A stretch of DNA of 64,000 nucleotides from Siphonodentalium dalli (taxonomy: Eukaryota > Mollusca > Scaphopoda > Gadilida > Siphonodentaliidae): NCBI GenBank assembly GCA_032622095.1, contig CP136061.1, positions 58,297,301-58,361,300 on the forward strand, given 5' to 3'. The position numbers and the translations under genes were made by a program. Below the pieces are notes generated by a model. It saw nothing but the letters and a program-made list of their open reading frames with translations. It was not told where the DNA came from and did not search any database. Within the stretch, counting starts at the first letter, position 1. The number at the start of each line of letters is the position of its first letter. This document shows positions 51,749-63,668 of the stretch, one piece after another.

Positions 51749-54124
51749 CCAAAAGCGCCGTGTAAATCACTAGTTTTATCGGGCATTGCATATCGATACC
51801 GGGTTATGTTGTCTATATTGGTGCAATAAGTGTAATGTTTGGAAGCTGGTATTCCAGTCCGTGCCACTCCGAAACAGCGATGGTTCAAAACTTATACTAT
51901 ATACAATGCAGACCCCCCCCCCCCCCACACGGTGCATCACAGCTTGCTATGTTGATCTAGCTGAACTATATTGTCATGTAAATAAGTAAACATTCCTGCT
52001 TTTTGTTTATTTTCTGTTGGCGTTAACTTACATTTATACTCTATACAGCTGCCGACAAACAAAGTTGCCAGAAATTGTCATCGCATAGTCGAAAAACCTA
52101 CGCTTTATTATGCCGAACTGGTGCACACTGGAACAAATTCGTGCACTCTGTTGTACCATGAACTGAGTTTAAATTCTTTATAGAACGAGAATAAGAAGAT
52201 TATGTTTTTAATATCTGGATGGCTGTTGTCTGCTGCATGTACTTGTATGCTATTATATGCGTCATGGGTGAGCTTTGTATACGTCCAGATTGGTCCAAGA
52301 TAATTAGCGCGAAAACATGAATTGGAGTTTCAATTTCACCTATATCAAGACGAACATTGCATGTGCTTGCAATTAAAACAGGTGGTATTAAGTAGTATAA
52401 TTATACCGATGGCATTCTTGTCAGAAAAGTCTCAAACGCAGTTGGCATTTCGCCGGCGATCACGTTCGTGGTCAGCTTTTCAAATATCGTTGTTTCAGCA
52501 TGTCACTATGTGGCGTATTCATGACCAATAACAGTCATCGCATCCGCTGGTTCTATATAATATGAATAAAATTTGAGACAGGATACGCATTTCCGCGTTA
52601 AGCGACACCAATTCTAAAGTTCTCTTTAATTTTATTTTGTAGCTTCGTGTTGCTGTTTTATAGTGAATGTTCATACGACCACGATTCAATCATAAGTGGA
52701 AAGTTTCCTTCGTGGTTAGTAACCGATAGTTGGACTGCGCGTGCTCATGACAAGATTACATCATCGCAGACGTGTGTACGTTACAATCGTAGATGGAAAG
52801 AGCTCAGGGTATAGTCAATCACGGTTATTCGTGGCTTACGGTATCCTCATATGCGACGACATCACAATCGTGTGAACAGACTATTCACGACTTGGTCGGG
52901 TCAGATTCCACCACTTAAGACTGACTCGTGGTCGTCTGAACGTTTGTTTGGTCTCGGTTTTGTATTGTATGACTGATTTTGGCTGCTTGAAGTATGAAGT
53001 ACTAATATTGTTCTATATGTGAGAATATGAAAAGCTGACTGCAAACGTGATCGCCGACAAAATCTGACTATGTGCGTATAGTCATCTTACAATTACTCGA
53101 TCAGCTGTACTGTCTTCGTCAACGTTAGGGCACATTTTATTGACGCAGATTCCGAGCTGCACACAATCTGGGCCCCCTTACATGATATTTGGTGTGTCCA
53201 TGTTATAATTCCATCTGGGTACCATTCTCAAATCTTCTCATTAACTGGTTAACATGTTTACCATATATCCGGCACATAAATTATACGATCGGACATTTTC
53301 CAACTGGAATGCCATGTATACTAGGAAAATATAATTTCAGGTATATATATGAAATGCCCCCAACGTTTCTTGCTTCGGGTGTGAACATTGTAACTCCTAA
53401 ACATTTAAAAGGATTGAAGCCATATCTCTTTATCTCGGGCAGACACACTTTGCCTCTTGATTTTGTATACCATTGAGTCATAAGCCGCACACATGTATCT
53501 TCGTGGAACCATGCACCTCCAATTTAAAATGTCCAGTCTACTGTAAACACTGACCATGTATATTATGTGGTATAGATATTAAAATGTGTTTGTGAAATTA
53601 CGCAGTTTTGTAAAGGTATATTGTGAACAATTGAACACGATTGGATATATTGTTCGATATACAGAAAAACGATATTCCATCCTGATATAATTATTATTCT
53701 CAGTGTATTATTCCACTTGTTTATATGACCCCTATTCGACGTATCTCGATCAAGGCCAGTCGGTATATACAATATGTTATTTAAACTCCGCATTGGGTCT
53801 GTTCATGAGATATGTCGGTCGCCTCTCAGTGGACTGTAAGTACTCCTGACTTAAATATGGCGGCCTCTTACAGCTCTCGTGTTCCCAGGATAAGATTCAA
53901 TTGACCTTCTCCGTCGGTCAAATTTGCCAGGAACAATTTATTCTGCGACGAAAATCCTCTCGCCTGAACGATTAATCATTTTCTTCCCGAATCAGATCTG
54001 TTCCCAAGAGAGTTAACTTATTTCGTAGTTTCGATCACATCTCCACTGAACCAAAAACGATAACTAGGCAATAATGTGGTGCGCAGCTTGTAGAGGCAAT
54101 ACCGAATTATAGTTATAATCAACA
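51749..54124. other. Gene-free stretch
   Basis: Contains a C-run at 51912-51926. A minus-strand frame at 53281-53490 and its plus-strand shadow have no motif or splice support. 53.8-54.0 kb is slightly GC-richer. Nothing is assigned. Confidence 0.42.
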
Positions 54125-54400
54125 CGATAGATGTTTTTTAGTTTAAGCTTTATTTGTCTAATTTGTTAACATATATAGTACAAATTACACACAGTGGGAT
54201 TGGAGGACAAGTGGTGTCGTTGAACATATATACAGGTACATATCACCTCATTATAATTGTTGCCCTCCCCCTAGTCAATCTTGAGTTTATATATGTACGT
54301 ATTCGTTTAAGTCATTAGCTGGCTTATACATATATTTACAAGAGTTAGTCAAAAGAATCTTGTTTTGTCTCACGGATGACTGACAGTACAGCTAAGACAA
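54125..54400. repeat. Interspersed repeat shared with element A
   Basis: GTGGGATTGGAGGACAAGTG, GAACATATATACAGGTACA, GAGTTAGTCAAAAGAATC and ATGACTGACAGTACAGCTAAG match, in order, sequence at 26765-27145 and 19500-19690. Confidence 0.6.
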
Positions 54401-55368
54401 TTTTTTCGTTGTCGCAATCACCTAGAGCACACTCTTAGAATTATTTGTAAACAACTGGTTTTTCATTGGTTCTTCAGCTTGTCCCGTATTTGTATACAAA
54501 GTAGGGAACCATTTTGTTCTTGGTAGTCATAATACCAGTTGGTTCTAGACCAGTTGGAACCAACATAGAACCCTTTGATTATGTTCGTGGTTCCACATGA
54601 TGAACCAACTTGTGAAACAGTATGTTCTGAACACAACTTTTGGTTACTTGTGTAAAAGCTATTTGGGAACCAAATGATTCTTCGCTCGTAACCAATTTTA
54701 GAACAGATGGTTCTGAAATTTTGACCCGTATTTGTAGCCAGTAGGTTCTGAACACGATTTTTGGTTCCACATGATGAAACCAATTTGTAAACCAGTAGGT
54801 TCTGAACACTATGTTTGGTTTCTTCCATTAGAACCAAAATGAAGAACCTACTGATTATTTATTGAAACTCACTATATAGCAAACGTTCTCTATATGATTG
54901 CATCAACTTTGGATTGAATACATATATATTACCATTTACACAACAAACACTTCTTGAATATTGATCCACTATTGAAGAGTTATTTAAATCATCTGAATAT
55001 CCAAACACTATAGTCATTCTCACATTACAAAGTTCAAAACTTGAATTTAATATAAGGAAAGTCCCATGATAGGCATCAAAGTTGGAGATGTGAATATCAG
55101 ATTAGAACTACCTCTCGTTTGAGTAACAGCAAAGCAACGTCTGCTGCATATGCATGAGATATGCTGCAACTATTCTTACCAGACAGAAATTTCGCGTTTT
55201 TCTAGTCAACAGAATAAACAGTACACGTTATAGTGGAACTGGTAAATAAGTATAATCTAAGTCATAAAATATTAAGCGCCACTAAAAACCTCATGTCGTA
55301 TTCGGTTGTGAAGCGTCTCAGCCAACGATGTAAATGTATCCATTTTAAAGCTTCTTTTAAGTATTTTG

Positions 55369-55371
<3 letters not shown>

Positions 55372-55423
<52 letters not shown>
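55372..55423. repeat. (TA)n microsatellite
   Basis: About 26 uninterrupted TA units. Confidence 0.95.
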
Positions 55424-56225
55424 TAGCAGGTGACCCGACTTCGTCCGGGCTTTGACCTTGAATTGACCATTTTGAAGGTCAAGGTCAGGTCGGGGTAACG
55501 ATTTGACCCATTGAGTTAATTCTGCCTTTTTAATCAAGAGAAATGATGGTACCCGTCCCGTGATGGTACCCGTCGCAAAAAGAGGTACGTTTGTGGGTAC
55601 CCGTTTCAATGTGAAGATCACCTCGCGTCGAAATCCGCCAGTTTTACCCGATTTGACCTCGAATTGATAATTGTCAAGGTCAAGGTCAGGTCTGGGTCAC
55701 AATTTAACCCGTCCATGACACTTCCCGTGGGTAGCAAGTTTGAGCTCAATCGGTTCGAGTCTATAAAGGACACACACATATATATAATTTGTGGGTACCC
55801 GTTTCAAGGTGAAGATCATCTCGGGCGAAAAAACTGACCCGATGAAAATGTCCCCCGTTCCTAGGAAGCCCTAAGTACGTAAGAATCACACAACACGCTC
55901 ATGTCTGGATACAGTCAGGCTCACGTGTGGACCCAGACGTAAGAATCACATTACGCACATACGCTCTTTATCAACGACACTGTGGATACGAACGCTCTTT
56001 AACTATCAACGCGATTAACACCACCGTGCCAATGGCGGTAATTTTTGTGACTGGGTGTGGAGAATGGGTGCTCTGATCTTCTCCAAAACGGCGGTAAACA
56101 CTGCCCGTGAGTTTTTAACCTTAGACTGGAAGTTTGAGCTCAATCGGTCCAGCCGTTTTCCCGGCCATAGCTAACAAACAAACAACAAACAAACAGAAGT
56201 TCCAAAATATATATTAGATATATAG
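55424..56225. mobile_element. Interspersed repeat starting GCAGGTGACCCGACTTCGTC
   Basis: Starts CTAGCAGGTGACCCGACTTCG, contains repeated CAAGGTCAAGGTCAGGTC and GTTTGAGCTCAATCGGT segments in two related units, and ends with CAAACAAACA then ATATATTAGATATATAG. Elements with this CCCG.CTTCG start and TTAGATA end are common in invertebrates, and I read it as a non-autonomous repeat. No coding region. Confidence 0.6.
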
Positions 56226-57859
56226 CTATAGACGGTAAATAATCACCGTCATTAAGTATCTACATCTCATAATGCTATGCGGATCGAGTGCTAGAACAAC
56301 CTGTCGCGCCATATCGCGGCGAATTTTTGGTTCTTGGCGGCCAATTTTCGGTTCTTGGCGGCCTGTAAAACAAAATCATTGGCCGCTAGAACCAAATAAC
56401 CTTCACATTAGTTACAAGTCTGTTACGAATCGGTTCTAAAGTCAAAAAATTTCACGGAGAACCTGTTGGTTTCAAATTGTATTTAGAGTGCAGGGCCTCC
56501 AAAAAGCTAAAATTTTAGCGAGTAAATATTATAAGGAAGTAATATATTTAATATTTAACAGGCGAATTCTTGGGATTTAATTTACACATCAAAGAAATAA
56601 TGGAATGCATTATCTTCTCCGTTCCCACATATGCAGTCTTTTGAATTTGCAATGTGATTTAGAACCTTATTTGATAGCATGTTACTACATTCGTAATATA
56701 CAGTGATATATATTTTCAGTCCGCTTTCCGACAGCGAGAGTAATACTTGGGTGGTTTAGGTATTTGCTGTTTAAATTTGTTTACATAAGTCATAACATTG
56801 TATAATAGACCGGCCCCCCAGATGAGGGTAGTGTCACACGAAAGGGTAGAAATTTTGACGCTATCTCCAATTATCCTTGCCCCATGGGGGTTCCAAAACA
56901 CTGAGGTATCCAGGGCGGAGCAGGTGGAAAATATATTTTTTTGACCTTTTTGGTGTTTTTGACCTGCAAATTTCAGTATAATCAGGAAAACCAATACAAT
57001 AAGACAAATGTTGAATATAATATACTTGAATATCAGATATTTATTCTATCTGGATTGCTTAACATTTATGATGTGCAAAAAGTTATATTATTCAACAATT
57101 TTTGTGAAAAATTCACGAAAATGCCCAAAAAATGCATAAATTGCAGTGCTTTTTCTAAAATGTTTTCCAGAAGATTTCCTATAAAATTTTCATTTTTTGG
57201 TATAAAGCTCTCAGTGGTGCATCAAAATTTTCAGCATTATATACCTGATTTATTAATATCAACATCACAAGCAATGATATCCAACAAGCCGAGATATTTC
57301 CAAAAACGTAACTGATTTTCTATCTGAAAATACCTGTCAAGTCAGAATAGCCCGTTTTCGTTCCTTTTTGTTAACCAATTCAGAGTCTTGTCATATATCA
57401 TGGAACTAGCATGTATCTGAGGAGGTTTATGCTATGGTAGAGTCTATTTTGTTTAAATATTTTATTTTTTGGGGGTAAATTGGCTAAAAAAATTATTATT
57501 TTTAAGTGAATTGTTTTTTTAATTCCCATGACTGTCCGTTTTATGGATACAGCTGCACAACATGCACCACAATAAGCATAAATTCATCCCCACTATCAGA
57601 CATGAAATGCTATAATCATGTATCAGACCAGAATTAAGAAATAAAGTAAATCTTAACCCTACCCCAAGAGGGCCAAGATAGTGTTCTCAATGCTTTCAAT
57701 TTTATGCTATACTAAACTCGAAAGGTCGTTCATACTAGTTGATAGAATTCATATCATAAATTGCAATAGTTCTGCCCACGGATTATGTAATCACATCTTC
57801 ATTGTCACTGTCAATTTCATCAAATGTGATGGATCAGTCAATATAATTTCTGTGCAACA

Positions 57860-58990
57860 TCTTACTGGAAGAATGGTTCAAACAACTCAGGCTGCCTATC
57901 GGCCGTCCATCCATGAAGATCTACACCGGGAGTGGTTGGTTTGGCAACGGTTGCAAGTCTCCACTGTTTTGCTATCATGTTGGCTCGTTTTGAGTGTAGA
58001 ATTAAAGATTCCTCACATGGTGGAAGTGCAGAAAGGTCAACTACCTTTTGCAGATTCTCGAACTTCTGCTGGAACTTTACCCACCTAGCTTAATTCACTT
58101 TTCTCGAATGTGGACCATATACATGTATAAGGCACATGTTAACTCCTTGATTGTATTAAAGGGGTTCTATACCCCAATTTCAATAAATTCCCGGTGACAA
58201 TAGCGATCTAATATGAATATTATATTATAAAATAACTAATTCGAGTCGGCGATGTCTACTGAAAAAGTTCCGGTTAACAGGCTATCGTAAAAGTAACATT
58301 GAATTATTTAATATAAAATAATTTATGGCTGGAGTCATAAAATGGAGAATTATGACTTTACGAGTTACCGTTCTTGAATTCGCATGTGTTGCGTGTCTTT
58401 TATCGACGGCCGTTCGCGAACATTATTGAGTTGCAAACAAAACATGTTACCTGCAAAAGGAAGGCCCGTTATAACCGATTCGGAAAAAGGAGAAACAAAC
58501 AAGAGTCATAAAGCGTCAAGTATTTTTATAGGGAGTGAGATTGTTCGATGGAAGAGATTGAAGGCATCAATCGAAACTGTGAGCAATGAACTTCCGGTTC
58601 TTCGTGCGACCTGCGTCTTCTCCGGTGAAGGTCAAATCATGGCGCGTAGTTTGAAATCGTAATATTTTTGTTTTCAAGATCAATATTTTCTTCGCTAAAT
58701 TAGGTTTATACGAAACTCATATAACACGAACACAATCTAACTTGAAAGTTATTTCAATGGGAGTAAATAAAAAAATCGCCTATCTCTGTGTACAGTACCC
58801 CTTTAAGCGTGTCACTGTCCAAAACCCAATTCGTTCATCAATAAGCCATGACTTCCATATATCTTGATGGTCTTTCCAGCAAATTCCACAAGTTTTTTTT
58901 TTCATTTTCGGAACAATGATGAAAAGGTAATTATTACCTGTGAAGGAATGGAAACCAACAACTGCATTCTTCTGTATATTTGGCTGCCAA
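57860..58990 (-). pseudogene. Transposon-type protein relic with GFHSFTGN motif (left arm copy)
   Basis: On the minus strand: NIQKNAVVGFHSFTGNN near 58930-58990, then VLDSDT near 58810. After the MITE come further pieces, including PPCEESLILHSKRANMIAKQ and a TPGVDLHGW end down to about 57870. The (H)-A/S-F-T-G-x-D/N motif followed by LPPC..SL.LH..RAN is shared by long proteins common in invertebrate genomes as transposon residue. Frameshifts and stops break it. I do not name the superfamily. Confidence 0.5.
58156..58806. mobile_element. TTAA MITE family 2, inserted in the left arm
   Basis: Starts TTAAAGGGGTTCTATACCCC and ends GTACAGTACCCCTTTAA; TTAA at 58156-58159 and 58803-58806. The unoccupied site is visible in the other arm (GCTTACTACACTCGAGGAG near 59789, inverse of the flanks), which confirms insertion with a single TTAA duplicated. 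The 92-codon frame inside has no motif. Confidence 0.92.
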
Positions 58991-59029
58991 AATGTGGAAA
59001 TGGTAAATATTGACCAGCGTGTCCGCATG

Positions 59030-59425
59030 GTGACTCATGGCTGTATGGGCATGTGTGGGGTGTACAGGTATACACAAGTGTGGATATATATGGTAATGGG
59101 TGAGGGGTACGTATATAAAGCGAGTGGCTATATGTCCAATGGTGAGATGCATATGTATACATGGAGTGACTCTATGGTCATGGCTGTGGTGTATATGTTT
59201 ATCTTGAATGACTATTTTAGCCATGGCGAATAGGTATACGGGGATTGACCGTATGGCCAATGATGAGATATATAGGTATACAAGGATTGACTTATGATAA
59301 TGAAAGTGGTGAATAGGTATACAGGGAGTGACTATATGGTCATGGGTCAGGTGTATAGAGTGGGTGACTACATTGTGTGGTGTTTATGTTTATATATGGA
59401 GTAACTGTATGTTACTGGGTTGGTT
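59030..59425. repeat. Minisatellite in the spacer of the inverted repeat, unit about 45 bp
   Basis: Degenerate units with ATAGGTATACAGGGAGTGAC and TATATGGTCATGGGTGAGG. Open frames across it are translated repeat. Confidence 0.85.
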
Positions 59426-59604
59426 GTAGATGTGTACCTTTGGTTGCTTTTACTTTCCACAATATTAAACTCAACGATATATTAATCGATAGAGAGGTCA
59501 TGTCAGAGAGTTCTCCATCTTGATGGTTTATGCACAATGGAGGAAACGTTAAATGATTTCCCCCTGATAATAGTTAATCCATTTTGATGCTAATGGGCAG
59601 TTGA

Positions 59605-61110
59605 TTCAAGTCAGTGATATCGAGATGTCAAATGTACAGAAGAATGCACTAATTGGGTTCCATTCCTTCACGGGTAATGATTGTCTTCCAAAAAGGAAAA
59701 CAACTTGTCTGGAAGTTGCTGGAAAGACGTTCAAAATATATGGAAGTCATTGCATATTTAGGAACGAATTAGGTTTTGGACAGTGACACGCTTACTACAC
59801 TCGAGGAGTTAGCATGTGCCTTATATGTTCAACGTTCGAGAAAAGTGAATCAAGCTAGGCGGATAAATGTTCCAGCAGAAGTTCGAGAATCAGCAGAAGA
59901 TACTTCATCTTTCTGCACTTCCACCATGTGAGGAATCTTTAATTCTACACTCAAAATGAGCCAACATGATAGCAAAACAGTGGAGACTTGCAACCGTTGC
60001 CAAACCAACCACTCCCGGTGTAGATCTTCATGGATGGACGGTCGATAGGCAGCCTGAGTTGTTTGAACCATTCTTCCCGTAAGATGTTGCATAGAAATTC
60101 TATTGACTGATACATCACATTTGATGAAATTGACAGTGACAGTGAAGATGAGATTGCATAATCCGTGGGCAGAACTATTGCAATTTATGATATGAATTCT
60201 ATCAACTAGTATGAACGACCTTTCGAGTTTAGTATAGCATAAAATTGAAAGTATTGAGAACACTATCTTGGGGTAGGGCTAAGTTTTACTTTATTTCTTA
60301 ATTCTGGTCTGGTACCTGATTATAGCATTTCATTTCTGATATTGGGGATGAATTCATGCTTATTGTGGTGCATGTTGTGCAGCTGTATCCATAAAACTGA
60401 TAAAGTGATGGGAATTTTTCAGAACTTTTTCACTTAAAATTAATCAAAATTTTAGCAAATTTACCCCCAAAAAATCAAAAGTTTAAACAAAAATTGACTC
60501 TACCATAACATAAACGTCCTCAGATACATGCTAATTCTATGATATATGATAAGACTCTGAATTGGTTAACAAAAAGGAACGAAAACGGGCTATTCTGACT
60601 TGGGTTAAGTTTTTGGAAAAATCTCGGCTTGTTGGATATCATTGCTTGTGATGTTGATATTAATAAATTAGGTATATAATGCTGAAAATTTTGATGCACC
60701 ACTGAGAGCTTTATACAAAAAATGAAAATTTTATAGGAAATCTTCTGGAAAACATTTTTGAAAAAGCACTGCAATTTATGCATTTTTTTGGCATTTTCGT
60801 GAATTTTTCACAAAAAATGTTGGATAATATAACTTTTTGCACATCATAAATGTTAAGCAACTCAGATAGAATAAATATCTGATATTCAAGTATATTTTAT
60901 TCAACATTTGTCTTATTTTATTGGTTTTCCAGATTATACTGAAATTTGCAGGTCAAAAACACCAAAAAGGTCAAAAAAATATATTTTCCACCTGCTCCGC
61001 CCTGGATACCTCAGTGTTTTGGAACCCCCATGGGGCAAGGATAATTGGAGATAGCGTCAAAATTTCTACCCTTTCGTGTGACACTACCCTCATCTGGGGG
61101 CCGGTCTATA
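59605..61110. repeat. Right arm of the large inverted repeat
   Basis: Inverse of 56804-59010 without the MITE, ending GGGGGCCGGTCTATA. Carries the plus-strand copy of the coding relic. Confidence 0.9.
59620..60085 (+). pseudogene. Transposon-type protein relic with GFHSFTGN motif (right arm copy)
   Basis: Plus strand: SNVQKNALIGFHSFTGND at about 59628-59685, KIYGSHCIFRNELGFGQ, then after stops TLEELACALYVQRSRKVNQA near 59790-59850 and PPCEESLILHSK, stop, ANMIAKQWRLATV to TAA at about 60082. Same order as the left arm copy, with different stops, so both decayed independently after duplication. A longer frame on the opposite strand (59850-60263) is antisense to this homology and is not a gene. 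Confidence 0.55.
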
Positions 61111-62204
61111 AGGGAAGATATCGCGTCTCAATTTGGGTTGCATTCCATTTTGTTTTACTCACGTGGGCATGAATGTTGACTCGAATCTTTTTTTAATGGG
61201 TTTAAAATGTATAAAGTTTGATGCAAATCTAGTACAGCGTCGGTGCTGGGAACTTTTTAGGACATATATGCAAGTAACGGGTTATTTAATGAATAGTGTC
61301 ATAAAAATATAAGCAAAATATATTTCGGGCATAATGGTGTGTCCAAAAATAATAGAAATCACTTCATTTTTCGGAAAGTTCTATACCCCATTATTTTCTC
61401 ATAATGCTTTGCGTGACATTCGTGTACGGACTACAAGCTACAGCTATCTCGAATACATTGCTAAAACGGTTGTAGTTGACGAATACGGCTGCTATCAAAC
61501 AAACGAATTAAAGTAGCGTTAGGTGCAAACATTAAATGGTTTATTATGCCCTCTATGGTGTATACTGTCAGGCTGATCTGGCGATGTCATAGGAGCTATG
61601 GGGGTAAATTTGAGTAATAACGTACGCGCTATATTGCGTACCGGTTACACTTTTTGCAGGATGTATGTATTCGCGGATATCTCATTGTTGCAGTGTATTT
61701 AATCCGATTAGTAGATTTTGGTCCGCATTTAGAGGCTCTCTGGTGTGGCGAATGAGAAACCTTTAGTGATAAGCCGTAGTTGTTGAAGGAATAGTTGTTT
61801 TGACGGAATTCTGAGCGGTGCATTCGTGAAACCAGCACATTATACATTTTATATATGCCTAATAATAATATGATCTTGAGTGCGTTACCATTTCTGACTA
61901 TGGTTTTCTTGTTTCAAGATGGTGGTGCTAAATCAGGTGCATTTCTGACGTCCTTTGTCAGATCGATATCTTCTTCACCTTGCTCGCAGTTCGAAGTAAG
62001 AAGCGTTTATAAATTCCATCTTGCCCTTGACATGGTGTCATTTGCAGGTGGTTCTATTTTCCTCTGTTCCTGAAATCTTTCTGAATAAACACGACGGACT
62101 TTTCTGTACTTGTGTCGATATTTTCTACCGTAAACAATTAACCAGACGATAATTGATTAGAAGCCGATTTTGCTGTATCTATGTTCTTTGTGTATCGCAG
62201 TGGC
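61111..62204. other. Mostly gene-free
   Basis: 61868-61925 is a fragment of the repeat family at 38680. No exon is supported. Confidence 0.42.
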
Positions 62205-62490
62205 TCAATAGCACGTGTCTTTCTTGTGTACAAATGTCAAGAATGGAATGCGAATGTTTAAAACACCTTTGGTTCGAAGTAAACTAATGGTATCACCTGG
62301 AGATATTGTGCTTTGATTGAAACCCCCTTTGTAGCACACGAACCGATATGGCTGTATAGCCAAGCACGCAGCAAAAGTCTTCGTAGCATGATGAATGTTT
62401 AAATTAACCGAATCCAGTGCGATTGACATGTTATTAATGCCATTGCCCGTGATTATCCAGTGACTTTTACAATTACGTAGAGTGCGTATC
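62205..62490 (-). CDS. Candidate exon, about 90 codons, unrecognised
   Basis: On the minus strand an open frame follows an acceptor-like TTCCAGAATTTAATAG and runs IRTLRNCKSHWIITGNG.., then MSIALDSVNLNIHHATKTF and a segment YKGGFNQSTISPGDTISLL before ending at TAA near 62205. The alternation of short hydrophobic strands and the GDTISL segment recall beta-sandwich domains such as C1q or TNF, but diagnostic residues are missing. It may be chance. Confidence 0.25.
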
Positions 62491-62623
62491 TATTAAATTC
62501 TGGAATTTGAAGTATCTTAATCGTGTTACAGAACTTACCGTTCCATGTTTATATATGTTTAAAGAATTTCTGCTCTTGTAAATTGATGGCTACATTATAC
62601 ATCACGAAGATGATTTCCATTCC

Positions 62624-62932
62624 TTAAAGGTACTCAATCCGATCAGACGGTCCCCATATCAACAAGATACAACAACAACAACAACAACAACAACATTTCT
62701 TCAAAATACGCTTAGGTACGCTAGAGTTATCCATCTCATCCGCATTTGTCCGAGACCTTCCGCTTGACCACGTGTTTCTGGGCCACATATTATTACACAT
62801 CTCGAGAAATAACAAACTCTGATCACTCTGAGCTTTGACGGGTGGGTTCCTCGACTCGAATCAAATATGGTTTACCCCCGAAGCCAAAGAAATCGTAATT
62901 TAGGAGCGTCTGAACGGATTGAGTACCTTTAA
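62624..62932 (+). mobile_element. TTAA MITE family 1, most complete short copy
   Basis: Begins TTAAAGGTACTCAATCCGAT and ends ATTGAGTACCTTTAA; inverted ends of about 25 bp and TTAA on both sides. Contains an AAC microsatellite at 62668-62695 and the family block TGATCACTCTGAGCTTTG. Confidence 0.92.
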
Positions 62933-62967
62933 GATTTATTCCTTAGTCGAACATTATTTTGTATATT

Positions 62968-63668
62968 TAGGTCAAACAAAGGGTGTTGTGTTGTGCACCG
63001 AGACACTTTAAATATTCATCCCACACACCCCACCCAAAATTGCCGCCGCCTAGATTGGTTCAAATAGGGTACCCATTCCATTTCTCGGTCCCTTGACTGA
63101 TTTAGGTCAACAAAGGGTGTTGTAGGATTCCCCCAAGACAATATCAATATTCATCTTGCACACCCCACCCCGACCCAAAATGGTCGCCGTCCGGGGGTTG
63201 GGTTCAAATAGGACAGTGAGGGCACCCGTGCCATTTCTCGACCCAATGACCGATTTAGGTCAAACAAAGGGTGTTGTAGTGTGGCCCCCCAAGACACATT
63301 AAATATTCACCCAATACACCCACGCCGATCCAAAATGGCCGCTTATCAAATGGGTTCAAATAAGGCACCCATGCCATTTCTCGGCCCCTTGACCGATTTA
63401 GGTCAACAAAGGGTGTTGTGGAATGGCCCCAATACACTCTAAATATTCACCCACACACCCCACCCGATCCAATATGGTTGCCGTCCAAGGGGGTTCAAAT
63501 AGGGCACCCGTGCCATTTCTCGGCCCTTGACCGATTTAGGTCAAACAAAGGGTGTGATGTAGGGTGGCCACCAAAACACTCTAAATATTCACCCACACCC
63601 CAACCCGATCAAAAATGGTCGCCGTCCAGATGGGTTCAGATAGGGCACCCATGCCATTTCTCGGTCCC
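62968..63668. repeat. Tandem repeat, unit about 140 bp, five copies
   Basis: Each unit carries TTTAGGTCAA(A)CAAAGGGTG, TAAATATTCACCCACACACC, an AAAATGG.CGCCGTCC-type segment and GCCATTTCTCGG. Copy starts are near 62968, 63102, 63255, 63398 and 63538. Frames across it, including one at 63418-63765, are translated repeat. Confidence 0.93.

Larger units (their letters stand above)
54425..56495. mobile_element. GGTTCT-word element split by later repeats
   Basis: GGTTC/GAACC words are dense at 54425-54852 and again at 56316-56490. The outer ends (GCACACTCTTAGAATTA and, inverted, GCACTCTAAATACAATTTG) look like imperfect inverted repeats. The (TA)n tract and the repeat at 55424-56225 lie between. 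Same word family as 33859-34503. The overall span is inference. Confidence 0.45.
56804..59010. repeat. Left arm of a large inverted repeat (contains a MITE)
   Basis: Starts TAGACCGGCCCCCCAGATG and is the inverse of 59605-61110 over about 1.5 kb, except for the 651-bp TTAA MITE at 58156-58806. Visible identity is roughly 95%. Minus-strand coding relics are listed separately. Confidence 0.9.

Noticed and set aside
57681-60263. Two conserved 135-137 codon frames (57681-58088 plus, 59850-60263 minus) with nearly the same protein, which looked like a conserved gene pair
   Set aside because: They are the same DNA in the two arms of the inverted repeat, and lie antisense to the recognisable PPCEESL..TPGVDLHGW transposon-protein relic.
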